From positions 1 through 54,403 of the forward strand of contig CANOBT010000022.1 of assembly GCA_947564305.1 (NCBI GenBank): a DNA stretch of 54,403 bases, in the 5' to 3' direction. Numbering within the stretch: the stretch's first letter is position 1; the number at the start of each line of letters is the position of its first letter. The position numbers were made by a program, and so were the translations under genes. The DNA comes from an uncultured Lachnospiraceae bacterium. GTDB lineage: Bacteria; Bacillota_A; Clostridia; Lachnospirales; Lachnospiraceae. Of the stretch, positions 16,493 through 25,006 are shown piece after piece. A model generated the notes under the pieces. That model searched no databases, was not told the DNA's origin, and was given only the letters and a program-made list of their open reading frames with translations.

Positions 16493-17383
16493 TCAGTGTG
16501 CTTTTACAATTGCATCTTTCTCAATATCCCTATGCTCAATCCGCACACCATAATTTTCCTTTTTTTCCATATAATGGAACAATACATTTGCCAATGTTAC
16601 GGAACGGTGCTTTCCACCGGTACATCCAATTCCTATCACAAGCTGGTTTTTTCCTTCCAGAATATAGTTGGGAAGCAGAAAATCCATCAGGTCTCTTAGC
16701 TTCTCCACAAAAGCCTGTGCACGTTCATTATTCAGGACATATTCCTGTACTTCCTGATCGTTGCCTGTTTTTTCTTTTAAGCCCTCGATATAATATGGAT
16801 TGGGAAGGAAACGTACATCAAACACCAGGTCTGCGTCCTGCGGAATTCCATATTTAAACCCAAAGGACATTACAGAGACATAAAGATTCCTGAACTCCTT
16901 GCCCTCTACAAAAATCTTTTCCAACTCTCTCTTTAATTCCCTGGTCAGCATCTTGCTTGTATCCAATATATACGTTGCCCTCATTTTTAAGAACGCAATC
17001 CGTTCACGTTCTTTGGCAATCCCGATATCCACCCTGCCGACTCCTCCCAACGGGTGCTGTCTCCTCGTCTCTTTGTACCTTTTTACAAGCACATTATCAC
17101 GGGCATCTAAAAAGAGAATCTCGTATCGTATCCCCTGGGCATCCATCTGGGAAAGCTGCTGCTCTATTCCATCCAACGCCTGCCCGCTGCGCACATCCAC
17201 ACCAAGTGCCACCTGGTTAATCTCAGCATCGGGTGTCATCAGCATCTCTGCAAACTTGGGCATAAGCAGAATCGGCAGATTATCCACGCAGAAATAGCCA
17301 ATATCCTCCAGCATTTTCAGCGCCGTAGACTTTCCGGCCCCTGACATCCCCGTCACGATCACAAACCTCATTATCCTCACCAT
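16493..17383 (-). CDS. rapZ: RNase adapter/nucleotide-binding protein RapZ (YvcJ)
   Basis: A 296-residue P-loop protein: Walker A GMSGAGKST near the N-terminus, a DVRSG segment near residue 64, and the C-terminal domain with IGIGCTGGKHRSV. E. coli RapZ delivers the small RNA GlmZ to RNase E to control glmS and senses glucosamine-6-phosphate; Bacillus YvcJ hydrolyses nucleotides and affects competence. The role in this organism is not known. The start could be the ATG at 17383 (GGAG at 5 nt) or the ATG four codons later, both with Shine-Dalgarno-like sequence. It sits between murB (52 nt upstream) and whiA. Confidence 0.95.
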   Translation of the reverse strand: MVRIMRFVIVTGMSGAGKSTALKMLEDIGYFCVDNLPILLMPKFAEMLMTPDAEINQVALGVDVRSGQALDGIEQQLSQMDAQGIRYEILFLDARDNVLVKRYKETRRQHPLGGVGRVDIGIAKERERIAFLKMRATYILDTSKMLTRELKRELEKIFVEGKEFRNLYVSVMSFGFKYGIPQDADLVFDVRFLPNPYYIEGLKEKTGNDQEVQEYVLNNERAQAFVEKLRDLMDFLLPNYILEGKNQLVIGIGCTGGKHRSVTLANVLFHYMEKKENYGVRIEHRDIEKDAIVKAH

Positions 17384-17435
17384 CCGTTCTCCGGCCTCTC
17401 CGCCTGGTTCATTGCTTTGCGAAATGATCCTGTTG

Positions 17436-18341
17436 TCAAAATTCTCCCACCTGCTTCACTTCCGGCTCCAAACGCACCCCAAACTGTGTAAATACCCTGT
17501 CCGACACCTGCCCCATTAAAGCCTTGATATCTGCCGCCGTAGCCTGACCGCGGTTGATTACAAATCCACAATGCTTTTCAGACACCTGCGCACCTCCTAC
17601 CTGAAAGCCCCGCAGTCCTGCATCCTGAATCAGCTTTCCGGCAAAATATCCTTCCGGCCGTTTAAACGTGCTTCCAGCACTTGGATACTCCAAAGGCTGC
17701 TTTTCCACACGCTTCTTTTTCAGTTCTTCCATCGTTGTACGGATTGTATCGGCAGCCCCCGTATCCAGTTCAATATCTGCGCTGACCACAACATCTCCGC
17801 TTTTCGCAAACACACTGGTCCGGTATCCCAGTTCCATCTCCTCCACCGGCACCTCTGCAATCTCCCCGGTAGATTTCAATACCCTGGCGCGTATGAGCAC
17901 CTGTTTCATCTCTCCGCCATAAGCCCCCGCATTCATCATCACCGCACCGCCCAGCGTCCCTGGAATCCCGGAAGCAAATTCAAAACCAGTAAGGCCGGCG
18001 GCTAATGCCTTTGCAGCGATTTTAGACAGAAGAGCTCCTGCCTGGGCGTGAATCACCGTGTCGTGAACTTCAATCTGATCCATCGTTTTATAAATCTGTA
18101 TGATCACCCCCCGATATCCTTTGTCCCCAACAAGCAGGTTACTCCCATTTCCCATGACATAAAATGAAACTCCTGCTTCCTTTAAGACAGCTGCCACATC
18201 CCGTATCTGCCCTTCCTCCTTCGGAGTCACGAAGAAATCTGCGGGTCCTCCCACCTGAAAGGTGGTATGCTTACTCATCGGCTCCTTAACCCGTATATTT
18301 TCTTCCCCTAATATCCGGCATAATTCCTTATATAACTCCAT
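17436..18341 (-). CDS. murB: UDP-N-acetylenolpyruvoylglucosamine reductase
   Basis: A FAD enzyme reducing UDP-GlcNAc-enolpyruvate to UDP-MurNAc in peptidoglycan precursor synthesis. Motifs include HTTFQVGGPADFF, the FAD segment MGNGSNLLVGDKGYRGV, GIPGTLGGAVMMNAGAYGGEM, the catalytic-serine region YPSAGSTFKRP, and AGKLIQDAGLRGFQVGGAQVS, as in type IIb MurB. The open frame extends to 18392, but the start at 18341 is preferred because GGAG lies 7 nt before it and family N-termini begin there. From this start it has 301 residues. It heads the rapZ-whiA-crh operon. Confidence 0.95.
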   Translation of the reverse strand: MELYKELCRILGEENIRVKEPMSKHTTFQVGGPADFFVTPKEEGQIRDVAAVLKEAGVSFYVMGNGSNLLVGDKGYRGVIIQIYKTMDQIEVHDTVIHAQAGALLSKIAAKALAAGLTGFEFASGIPGTLGGAVMMNAGAYGGEMKQVLIRARVLKSTGEIAEVPVEEMELGYRTSVFAKSGDVVVSADIELDTGAADTIRTTMEELKKKRVEKQPLEYPSAGSTFKRPEGYFAGKLIQDAGLRGFQVGGAQVSEKHCGFVINRGQATAADIKALMGQVSDRVFTQFGVRLEPEVKQVGEF

Positions 18342-18436
18342 ACACTGTCTCCATTCATTATCCAGTGTCCGACACACTGTATTTCTATTCACAACTATTT
18401 TATTACATATTACAATAAAACGCCATGAAATTCAAC

Positions 18437-18465
18437 TTGCAAATTTCTTCGGAATGATGTATAGT
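18437..18465 (+). promoter_or_regulatory. Promoter of the CNNM/CorB-type gene
   Basis: TTGCAA (18437-18442), a 17-nt spacer and TATAGT (18460-18465). It overlaps the upstream in-frame ATG codons of the following gene, which argues that translation begins further downstream. Confidence 0.6.
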
Positions 18466-18516
18466 AAATTCGTGTACTCGTCAAATTTTAAAGATAAAAA
18501 GGAGTTGAACGAATCA

Positions 18517-19866
18517 TTGGACCCGAGTGACGCCATACAATTTATTATATTGTTTATCTTGTTATTGTTATCAGCCTTTTTCTCTTCTGCGGAGACCGCA
18601 CTTACCACGGTAAGTAAAATTAAGATGCGTTCCCTTGCAGATGACGGCAACAAGCGGGCGGCAACCGTGCTGGATATCACGGAGAATCATTCTTCCAAAA
18701 TGCTGAGTGCAATTTTGATTGGAAATAATATTGTCAACCTATATGCTGCATCACTGACCACCACACTGGCTTATCGTCTAGGCGGTGCCATGGTAAGCAT
18801 TGCAACCGGTCTTTTAACGATTGCAATCCTTATATTCGGAGAGATTACTCCGAAGAATGCGGCAACCATTAATTCCAGCAAATTATCTCTGGCATACATT
18901 CCTGTGATTAAGTTTTTTATGGTAATTATGACACCTTTCATTTTTATCGTAAACCTATTATCGCGGGGAGTGCTGTTTTTATTACGGATTGACCCGGATG
19001 CGAAGAACAATGCCATGACTGAGGACGAGCTTCGTACGATTGTGGATGTAAGCCACGAGGACGGTGTAATCGAATCCGAAGAAAAGGAAATGATTTATAA
19101 CGTATTCGACTTGGGAGATGCACGCGCAAAGGACGTTATGGTACCAAGGGTGCATGTAACTTTTGCAGATGTCAACAGCACTTATCGAGAATTATTAGAG
19201 ATTTTTAAGGAGGACAAGTACACCCGGCTTCCTGTCTATGAGGAAACGACAGATAATGTCATCGGAACGATCAACATGAAAGATCTGCTTCTCTTTGAAA
19301 ATAAGGAGCATTTCCATGTACGTGATATTCTGCGGGAAGCATATTTCACTTATGAATATAAAAGTATCTCTGAGCTTCTTGTCGAGATGCGGGATGCTTC
19401 ATATAATATTGCCATCGTATTGGATGAATACGGTGAGACAGCTGGTCTGATCACCCTGGAAGATATTCTGGAGGAGATTGTCGGAGAGATTCACGATGAA
19501 TACGACGAGAACGAAGAAAGTTTTCTTCAAAAGCTGGATGAACGCGAATATATGGTAGAGGGTGCATTAAGCCTGGACGATCTCAATAACCGCCTTGGAT
19601 TGGAGTTGGAATCGGAAGAGTATGATTCTGTAGGAGGGTTTATTATCCAATGTTTAGACCGTCTGCCGGAAGTGGGAGATGAATTTACCACAGAAGACGG
19701 TATACGCATGGTGGTAGAGCAGCTTGATAAAAACCGGGTACAGCTTGTACATGTCTATCTGCCGGAAACAACAGACGAGGAACCGGAGAGCACAGACGAA
19801 GCAGACTCTGATGATGAACAGAAGGAAGAACGTGACAAAGAGCGTTCGGAAAAGAAGCGTACATGA
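18517..19866 (+). CDS. CNNM/CorB-type membrane protein with CBS pair and CorC/HlyC domain
   Basis: About 449 residues from a TTG start. An N-terminal DUF21/CNNM transmembrane domain (several hydrophobic segments, with SSAETALTTVSKIKMR) is followed by a CBS pair (VMVPRVHVTFADV and YNIAIVLDEYGETAGLITLEDILEEIVGEI) and a CorC/HlyC transporter-associated domain. The tail is highly acidic. Family members are linked to Mg2+ efflux; the old name hemolysin is misleading. The open frame extends to 18262 inside antisense murB, but the promoter at 18437-18465 excludes those ATGs. TTG at 18517 lies 12 nt after AAAAAGGAG; the spacing is long, so the exact start is not certain. Confidence 0.85.
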   Translation: MDPSDAIQFIILFILLLLSAFFSSAETALTTVSKIKMRSLADDGNKRAATVLDITENHSSKMLSAILIGNNIVNLYAASLTTTLAYRLGGAMVSIATGLLTIAILIFGEITPKNAATINSSKLSLAYIPVIKFFMVIMTPFIFIVNLLSRGVLFLLRIDPDAKNNAMTEDELRTIVDVSHEDGVIESEEKEMIYNVFDLGDARAKDVMVPRVHVTFADVNSTYRELLEIFKEDKYTRLPVYEETTDNVIGTINMKDLLLFENKEHFHVRDILREAYFTYEYKSISELLVEMRDASYNIAIVLDEYGETAGLITLEDILEEIVGEIHDEYDENEESFLQKLDEREYMVEGALSLDDLNNRLGLELESEEYDSVGGFIIQCLDRLPEVGDEFTTEDGIRMVVEQLDKNRVQLVHVYLPETTDEEPESTDEADSDDEQKEERDKERSEKKRT

Positions 19867-19921
19867 AATAACAGCAAAAGCTTGATGTTCATGTGATAGA
19901 TTTTTTACTACAGATATAAGG

Positions 19922-19946
19922 CTGCCGCCGAAAGCATCTGCGGCAG
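19922..19946. other. GC-rich hairpin in the intergenic space before tRNA-Ser
   Basis: CTGCCGC pairs perfectly with GCGGCAG. No T-run follows on either strand. It may be a weak terminator of the CNNM gene. A TATAAT at 19953-19958 immediately after it is the likely -10 for tRNA-Ser; no good -35 is visible. Confidence 0.35.
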
Positions 19947-19984
19947 TCATGTTATAATAGACTGGTAGTTTCTTAATTTGATAT

Positions 19985-20072
19985 GGAGAGTTATCGAAGT
20001 GGTCATAACGAGCTGCACTCGAAATGCAGTTGTCCGTTTCCGGGCACGTGGGTTCGAATCCCACACTCTCCG
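19985..20072 (+). tRNA. tRNA-Ser (anticodon CGA)
   Basis: Acceptor GGAGAGT/ACTCTCC with discriminator G, anticodon stem CTGCA/TGCAG around loop CTCGAAA giving CGA at 20020-20022 (reads TCG), a long class II variable arm, and T-loop GGTTCGAATCC. CCA is not encoded. Confidence 0.95.
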
Positions 20073-20077
20073 CTAAC

Positions 20078-20121
20078 GAAAAGCCTGCAGGCGGTCTTAC
20101 CGTTTTCAGGCCTTTTCTTTG
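20078..20121 (+). terminator. Terminator of tRNA-Ser
   Basis: AAAAGCCTG pairs with CAGGCCTTTT with one bulged C, with an inner CGGT/ACCG stem, followed by a T-rich run. Confidence 0.75.
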
Positions 20122-20128
20122 TGTAAGC

Positions 20129-20155
20129 ACATTTCCAATTTTCTGACATATTCTA
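20129..20155 (+). promoter_or_regulatory. Candidate sigma-K (late mother-cell) promoter of the amidase gene
   Basis: AC at 20129-20130, a 16-nt spacer and CATATTCTA at 20147-20155 match the sigma-K pattern known from Bacillus (AC, about 16 nt, CATAnnnTA). No comparable sigma-A promoter is visible between the tRNA terminator and the gene. The pattern is short and degenerate, so chance is possible. Confidence 0.45.
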
Positions 20156-20185
20156 ATATAGAACTATAGGAAAGGAAATACTGCT

Positions 20186-20950
20186 ATGCCTTATTCAATC
20201 ATGTTGGATGCCGGCCATGGCGGGCGTGACTCGGGAGCGGTCTATAATGGACGTCAGGAAAAGGATGATGCGCTTCGCCTTACTCTGGCTGTCGGCGAAA
20301 TCCTTCAGGACAACGGCCTTAATGTAGAGTACACACGAACAACCGATATCTATCAGTCTCCTTACGAAAAAGCAATGGAAGCCAACAACGCAGGTGTTGA
20401 CTATTTTGTTTCCATCCACCGCAATTCATTTCCTACTGATAATGTTGTCTCCGGTGTAGAATCTCTGGTCTATGACCTCTCAGGAATTAAATTGGAGATG
20501 GCGGAAAACATCAATGAGCAGCTAGAGACTGTTGGCTTTGTTAATCTCGGCGTACAGGCCCGCCCCAATCTGATCATTCTCAGACAGACAAAGATGCCCG
20601 CCGTACTGGTGGAAGTCGGTTTCTTAAATTCCAATACAGACAATACCTTATTTGATGAGAATTTTGATGATATTGCCCAGGCAATCGCCTCTGGAATTTT
20701 AGATACTGTCAGCAATAGAGGAACACTCACTAATCAATCCATCTACTATATACAGGTTGGTTCTTTCCGGAATCCTGCCTACGCCAACCGTCTGTTAAAT
20801 GAATTAATCGAGCAGGACTATCCGGCCTCTATCATGGAAGGAGACGGCTTTTTCCGCGTAATAACAGGCCATTTTGAAAATCTGGAAGATGCCGCAGAAA
20901 TGGAACAGCGATTAAAATATGCCGGATATCCGACCATTATCATAGGATAA
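20186..20950 (+). CDS. N-acetylmuramoyl-L-alanine amidase with SPOR domain (CwlC-like)
   Basis: A 254-residue protein: amidase_3 catalytic domain (1-175) followed by a C-terminal SPOR domain (about 186-254) that binds denuded glycan strands. Zinc ligands are His11 (DAGHGG), Glu25 and His78 (SIHRNS); the catalytic glutamate is Glu143 (VEVGF). It cuts the bond between MurNAc and L-Ala. There is no signal peptide. Size, domain order and missing signal match Bacillus CwlC, which is made in the mother cell and lyses it to free the spore. The upstream sigma-K-like promoter fits that. A phage-type endolysin origin is less likely, as no phage genes are near. Confidence 0.88.
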   Translation: MPYSIMLDAGHGGRDSGAVYNGRQEKDDALRLTLAVGEILQDNGLNVEYTRTTDIYQSPYEKAMEANNAGVDYFVSIHRNSFPTDNVVSGVESLVYDLSGIKLEMAENINEQLETVGFVNLGVQARPNLIILRQTKMPAVLVEVGFLNSNTDNTLFDENFDDIAQAIASGILDTVSNRGTLTNQSIYYIQVGSFRNPAYANRLLNELIEQDYPASIMEGDGFFRVITGHFENLEDAAEMEQRLKYAGYPTIIIG

Positions 20951-21005
20951 ATATAATCCGGCAGCTCTTCGTACCATCACAAAGCGCCATAGAATCCAAT
21001 AGAAA

Positions 21006-21060
21006 AGCAGCGAAAGCTCCCTCTCACTGAAGGCAGCTTACCGCTGCTATCTTATTTTCT
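21006..21060 (+). terminator. Terminator of the amidase gene
   Basis: AGCAGCG pairs with CGCTGCT, with an inner AGCT/AGCT stem, followed by a T-rich run (ATCTTATTTTCTT). A second short perfect hairpin, AACGATT/AATCGTT, lies at about 21070-21093 before the glmM end. Confidence 0.6.
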
Positions 21061-21116
21061 TACAGTCCCTAACGATTGTAAACGACAAATCGTTAAACGC
21101 AAAATCCTTTCGCTTT

Positions 21117-22466
21117 CTAATTCGATACTTCCAGACCCTCTGCCCGTATAACATCTACTACCTGCTTCACATACTGCTCACACAACTCATCTGTAGATGC
21201 CTCTACCATCACACGGATCACCGGCTCTGTCCCACTTTCACGGACCAGGATTCTTCCATCATTTCCCAGTGCGGATGCAACATCTTCCACAGCTTTTTGC
21301 ACCGCCGGATTTTCCCTTGCTGTCTTCTTATCTGTCACATGGACATTTTTCAAAAGCTGCGGGTAAATCTTCACATCCTCGCAGAGCTTAGAAAGGGTCT
21401 GCTTTTTCTCCATAACCACTTCCATAATCATCAGGGAAGTCAGGATTCCGTCACCGGTTCTTGCATGTTTACTGAAAATAATATGACCTGACTGCTCACC
21501 GCCGAGAATAAACCCATTGTTCAGCATATTTTCATAAACATACTTGTCTCCCACTGCGGTCTGCTCATATTTCATGCCAATCTTATCACAGGCTTTGTAA
21601 AGTCCCAGATTGGACATCACCGTCGTAACAATAGTATTTCCGGCTAGCTTGCCCTGCTCCATCAAATATTTTCCGCAGAGATAGAGTACCAGATCGCCAT
21701 TAACCACATCACCATTCTCATCCACTGCGATACAACGGTCTGCATCACCGTCATAGGCAAAACCGATATCCAGTCTTTTCTTTTTCACAAAATCCTGCAG
21801 TACTTCAATATGTGTGGAGCCGCAGCTGCGGTTGATATTCAGACCATCCGGCTCGTTGCTGATTACATATGTGTCCGCCCCTAAAGCATCAAAAACACTT
21901 TTGGCAATGCTGAATGCACTTCCATTGGCACAGTCCAATCCAATCCTCATATCCTTAAAAGAACGTGTAGCCAAAGAAATCAGGTGGCCGATATAACGGT
22001 TTCTTCCTGCCGCATAATCAATCGTGCATCCCGTCTTCTCCCTGGTCGCCAAAGGCAATTCTTCCGTCTTTCCGTCAATATAATCCTCAATCTTCGCTTC
22101 TACTTCGGCCTCCATCTTATGGCCTTTTCTATTAATTACTTTAATCCCATTGTCATAATAAGGGTTATGGCTGGCCGAGATCATGATACCACAGTCAAAA
22201 TCTTCCGTACGTACCACATACGATACGCTTGGCGTGGTCGTAACATGAAGCAGATATGCATCCGCACCTGACGCTGTCAGCCCAGCCGCCAAGGCATACT
22301 CAAACATATAGCTGCTTCTTCTCGTGTCCTTTCCGATTACAATCCGAGCCTTATGTTCCTGTCCAAAATACCATCCCAGATAACGACCCACTTTAAATGC
22401 ATGTTCCACAGTCAGTACAACATTCGCTTCTCCGCGAAAACCGTCTGTTCCAAAATATTTACCCAT
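21117..22466 (-). CDS. glmM: Phosphoglucosamine mutase
   Basis: A 449-residue enzyme converting glucosamine-6-phosphate to glucosamine-1-phosphate for UDP-GlcNAc and cell wall synthesis. It begins GKYFGTDGFRG, has the phosphoserine loop ISASHNP with active Ser99, the metal-binding FAYDGDADRC loop, the sugar loop GGEQSGH, and the phosphate-binding RESGTEPVIRVMVE. Length is normal. It has its own promoter and is not next to cdaA/ybbR as in Bacillus. With nagB in the same window, the supply and drain of glucosamine-6-phosphate are both encoded here, though not co-transcribed. Confidence 0.96.
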   Translation of the reverse strand: MGKYFGTDGFRGEANVVLTVEHAFKVGRYLGWYFGQEHKARIVIGKDTRRSSYMFEYALAAGLTASGADAYLLHVTTTPSVSYVVRTEDFDCGIMISASHNPYYDNGIKVINRKGHKMEAEVEAKIEDYIDGKTEELPLATREKTGCTIDYAAGRNRYIGHLISLATRSFKDMRIGLDCANGSAFSIAKSVFDALGADTYVISNEPDGLNINRSCGSTHIEVLQDFVKKKRLDIGFAYDGDADRCIAVDENGDVVNGDLVLYLCGKYLMEQGKLAGNTIVTTVMSNLGLYKACDKIGMKYEQTAVGDKYVYENMLNNGFILGGEQSGHIIFSKHARTGDGILTSLMIMEVVMEKKQTLSKLCEDVKIYPQLLKNVHVTDKKTARENPAVQKAVEDVASALGNDGRILVRESGTEPVIRVMVEASTDELCEQYVKQVVDVIRAEGLEVSN

Positions 22467-22508
22467 TTTTCTACCTTCTCACTTATTTATTTGTAATTTG
22501 CCATACCT

Positions 22509-22537
22509 ATTATATTATTTTCTTTTCTAAGATACAA
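22509..22537 (-). promoter_or_regulatory. Sigma-A promoter of glmM
   Basis: On the minus strand TTGTAT (22532-22537), a 17-nt spacer and a perfect TATAAT (22509-22514). Confidence 0.7.
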
Positions 22538-22566
22538 CTATTTTTTATATGGCAGTTCTATTCCAC

Positions 22567-23202
22567 TCATACCCCGTTCTTTGCGCAAATGTCTGCCAGA
22601 CAACATCGCTCGCAATATGGTTTTGTCCGTGCGGTACACACATCCCGCCCATGATAAACCAGACGGTGGCAGAAATCGCTTCCCTCTTCCGGAGGAATAA
22701 TCTTCCACAATGCCATTTCCACCTTTTTGGGATCTTTAATTCCATCCACCAATCCCATCCGGTTCGTCAGACGGATGCAATGAGTATCTGTCACAATCGC
22801 AGGTTTTCCAAATACGTCTCCCATAATCAGGTTTGCACTCTTACGCCCAACTCCTGGAAGCTTCAAAAGCGCATCAAAATCATCGGGTACATTCCCGTCA
22901 TACTGCTCTTTTAAGATCTTCATGCATGCGCTAATATCCCTGGCCTTGCTTTTCCCTAACCCACAGGGCCGGACAATCTCCTCAATCTCCTCCGGTTTTG
23001 CCTCCGCAAGCGCATCCACATCCGGATATTTTGCATACAGATCTTCTACTACCACATTGACCCTTGCGTCTGTACATTGGGCTGCCAAACGGACACTGAC
23101 CAGTAATTTCCATGCGTCATCATAGTCCAAGGTGCATCCTGCATCGGGATATTCTTTTTTCAAACGTGCAATAATCTCTTCTGCCAGCTTTTTCTTCGTC
23201 AT
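22567..23202 (-). CDS. nth: Endonuclease III (DNA glycosylase/AP lyase)
   Basis: A 211-residue HhH-GPD enzyme that removes oxidised pyrimidines and nicks the abasic site. The helix-hairpin-helix is LPGVGRKSA with catalytic Lys121, and catalytic Asp139 lies in VTDTHCIRL. Four C-terminal cysteines (189, 197, 200, 206) should bind a 4Fe-4S cluster. Their spacing is C-X7-C-X2-C-X5-C, one residue longer in the first gap than the C-X6-C of E. coli Nth. It is 100 nt upstream of glmM on the same strand and 58 nt downstream of the MATE pump gene. Confidence 0.95.
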   Translation of the reverse strand: MTKKKLAEEIIARLKKEYPDAGCTLDYDDAWKLLVSVRLAAQCTDARVNVVVEDLYAKYPDVDALAEAKPEEIEEIVRPCGLGKSKARDISACMKILKEQYDGNVPDDFDALLKLPGVGRKSANLIMGDVFGKPAIVTDTHCIRLTNRMGLVDGIKDPKKVEMALWKIIPPEEGSDFCHRLVYHGRDVCTARTKPYCERCCLADICAKNGV

Positions 23203-23260
23203 ACGTATTTTCCACTCTTTTCCTGATATTGTTCACAGCCTTTTCAATTTTCCCATAGCC

Positions 23261-24640
23261 CTACTGTACTGCCTTCTTTCTCCAGGTTCCTCTTCTATAG
23301 AAGATTGCCGTAGCAATAGCCCCGACAATCCAGGATATGAGCAATGAGACAAAGATACATTCCTTCCTGCCTTGAGGATATTGTGCACTTCTGGTCAAAT
23401 ATACCAGTCCATATGCCAGAGGAACTCGGATAGCCACTGTAGTAGCCAGTGAAATCCACATTGGTGTTAGCGTATCTCCGGCACCGCGCATCACGCCTGA
23501 TAAAGACTGCGTCACTGCCATAGCAATATATCCCACTGCCAAAATACACATCATATTCATGCTAAGCACCACCAGCTCGTCCGTATTAGTAAAAATTCCC
23601 ATCAGATGTTTTCCAAATAAAACAATCAGTCCCGTAATAACGGCAGAAGTTCCAATTGCCATAAGAGTTCCCTGCTTTGCACCTTTAGCTACTCGGTCAT
23701 AGGCGCCTGCCCCGACATTCTGCCCTGCATAGGTTGTCATTGCCGTTCCGAAAGAAAAATTCGGCAGCATGGCAAAACCATCCACACGCATAACGATGAC
23801 ATTTGCCGCAATGAATTGTTCCCCAAAACTATTTGTTAATGACTGTACTACCAGCATAGACATGGAAATAATTGCCTGAGTAACTCCAGAGGGCACACCC
23901 AGACGGATGATATTCAAGGAATGACGCTTTGTCATTTTCAAACATTCCTTATTCAAATCAAACAAATCTTTCATCTGCATGAGCCTGCGCACACAAAGCA
24001 GTGCAGAGATTCCCTGTGCAATTGCTGTCGCCAAAGCCACGCCATCCACTGCCATGCCAAACCCGACAACAAATACCAAATCCAAAATAATATTCAGGAC
24101 GCTGGCCACAATCAAATACAACAATGCGGAAATCGAATCTCCCAATCCGCGCAGCACTCCGCTTAAAATATTGTAATATGCCAGTCCTGCGGAACCAATA
24201 AACAGAATATGCAGATAGGAAGTACACCAGTCAATGATACTGTCCGGCGTCCCTAAAAGCAGTAAAAGCGGCCTTGTAGCCAATGTAGCAACCACCATGA
24301 CAAATATGGATGCCCATGCGGTCAGCATAATACAGTTCCCGATTGTACTTGATAAATCCTTCCTGTTCCTTGCTCCAAAATACTGAGATACCATAATGCT
24401 GGCACCCATACTGATTCCGATAAACAGCACAATCAGCAGATTCAATATCGGACCTGCACTCCCCACCGCAGCCAACGCATTATCTCCCACAAAATTTCCA
24501 ACCACTACGCTGTCTACCGTATTATATAATTGCTGAGCGATATTTCCAATCAGCATCGGTACAGTAAACACCAAGATATTTTCCCACGGTTTCCCCACAG
24601 TCATATCCACTGGGGCAAATAATTTCTTCAAATATTCCAT
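23261..24640 (-). CDS. MATE family efflux transporter
   Basis: A 459-residue membrane protein with about 12 hydrophobic segments in two similar halves. Family hallmarks are NIAQQLYNTVDSVVVGNFVGDNALAAVG in the first helices and the repeated SGVLRGLGDS / SGVMRGAGDTLTPMW motifs. MATE proteins export cationic drugs or metabolites in exchange for Na+ or H+; the substrate here is unknown. The start follows GAGGAGAGGAG. An unusually long leader with two strong hairpins separates it from its probable promoter near 24800-24830. Confidence 0.92.
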   Translation of the reverse strand: MEYLKKLFAPVDMTVGKPWENILVFTVPMLIGNIAQQLYNTVDSVVVGNFVGDNALAAVGSAGPILNLLIVLFIGISMGASIMVSQYFGARNRKDLSSTIGNCIMLTAWASIFVMVVATLATRPLLLLLGTPDSIIDWCTSYLHILFIGSAGLAYYNILSGVLRGLGDSISALLYLIVASVLNIILDLVFVVGFGMAVDGVALATAIAQGISALLCVRRLMQMKDLFDLNKECLKMTKRHSLNIIRLGVPSGVTQAIISMSMLVVQSLTNSFGEQFIAANVIVMRVDGFAMLPNFSFGTAMTTYAGQNVGAGAYDRVAKGAKQGTLMAIGTSAVITGLIVLFGKHLMGIFTNTDELVVLSMNMMCILAVGYIAMAVTQSLSGVMRGAGDTLTPMWISLATTVAIRVPLAYGLVYLTRSAQYPQGRKECIFVSLLISWIVGAIATAIFYRRGTWRKKAVQ

Positions 24641-24698
24641 AGCTTATCTCCTCTCCTCATTTTTCCTTACTCTATCCTTCAAAAAACACGGAAGTACG

Positions 24699-24776
24699 GA
24701 AAATCAGTTCACCAATCTGACTGATTTTCTACATTTCCTAAATAATGTCGGCTGTCAGGAAATCCTGCCAGCCGAC
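24699..24776 (-). promoter_or_regulatory. Two stable hairpins in the MATE gene leader
   Basis: Read on the minus strand, GTCGGCTG-CAGG/CCTG-CAGCCGAC (24747-24776) comes first and GAAAATCAGT/ACTGATTTTC (24699-24729) second. Neither has a strong T-run. They could control the pump's expression, or the first could be a second terminator of the kdgA-kdgK operon. Confidence 0.4.
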
Positions 24777-24905
24777 AATGCTCTCTATATATACTAACAT
24801 GTTATGGTAAAATTACAAGATATTTTTTATATTTTGACATTTCAAAGATGTCAGGTGTTAAATCTTCCACCCGTTAGAACGTACACCCACCGGAAAACAC
24901 TACGA

Positions 24906-24937
24906 AATATGGCTGCCACCTGTGTGACAGCCATATT
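24906..24937 (-). terminator. Probable terminator of the kdgA-kdgK operon
   Basis: A perfect 10-bp stem, AATATGGCTG/CAGCCATATT, with a 12-nt loop lies about 70 nt past the kdgK stop. The T-run is interrupted (TTCGTAGTGTTTT). The rest of the 366-nt gap holds the MATE leader and promoter region. Confidence 0.5.
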
Positions 24938-25006
24938 CCGAAATAGCAAAATGGGAGAATGATTCAAAACAGCAGACGATTCGCCGCTATCCTAAATCCT
25001 TATTTA

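Noticed and set aside
17377..17571. 64-codon minus-strand frame between rapZ and murB
   Set aside because: It lies in another frame of murB and has no independent support.
18262..18516. Longer start for the CNNM/CorB-type protein
   Set aside because: The extension runs antisense through the murB 5' end, and a good promoter (18437-18465) lies within it; the AAGGAG site supports a later start.
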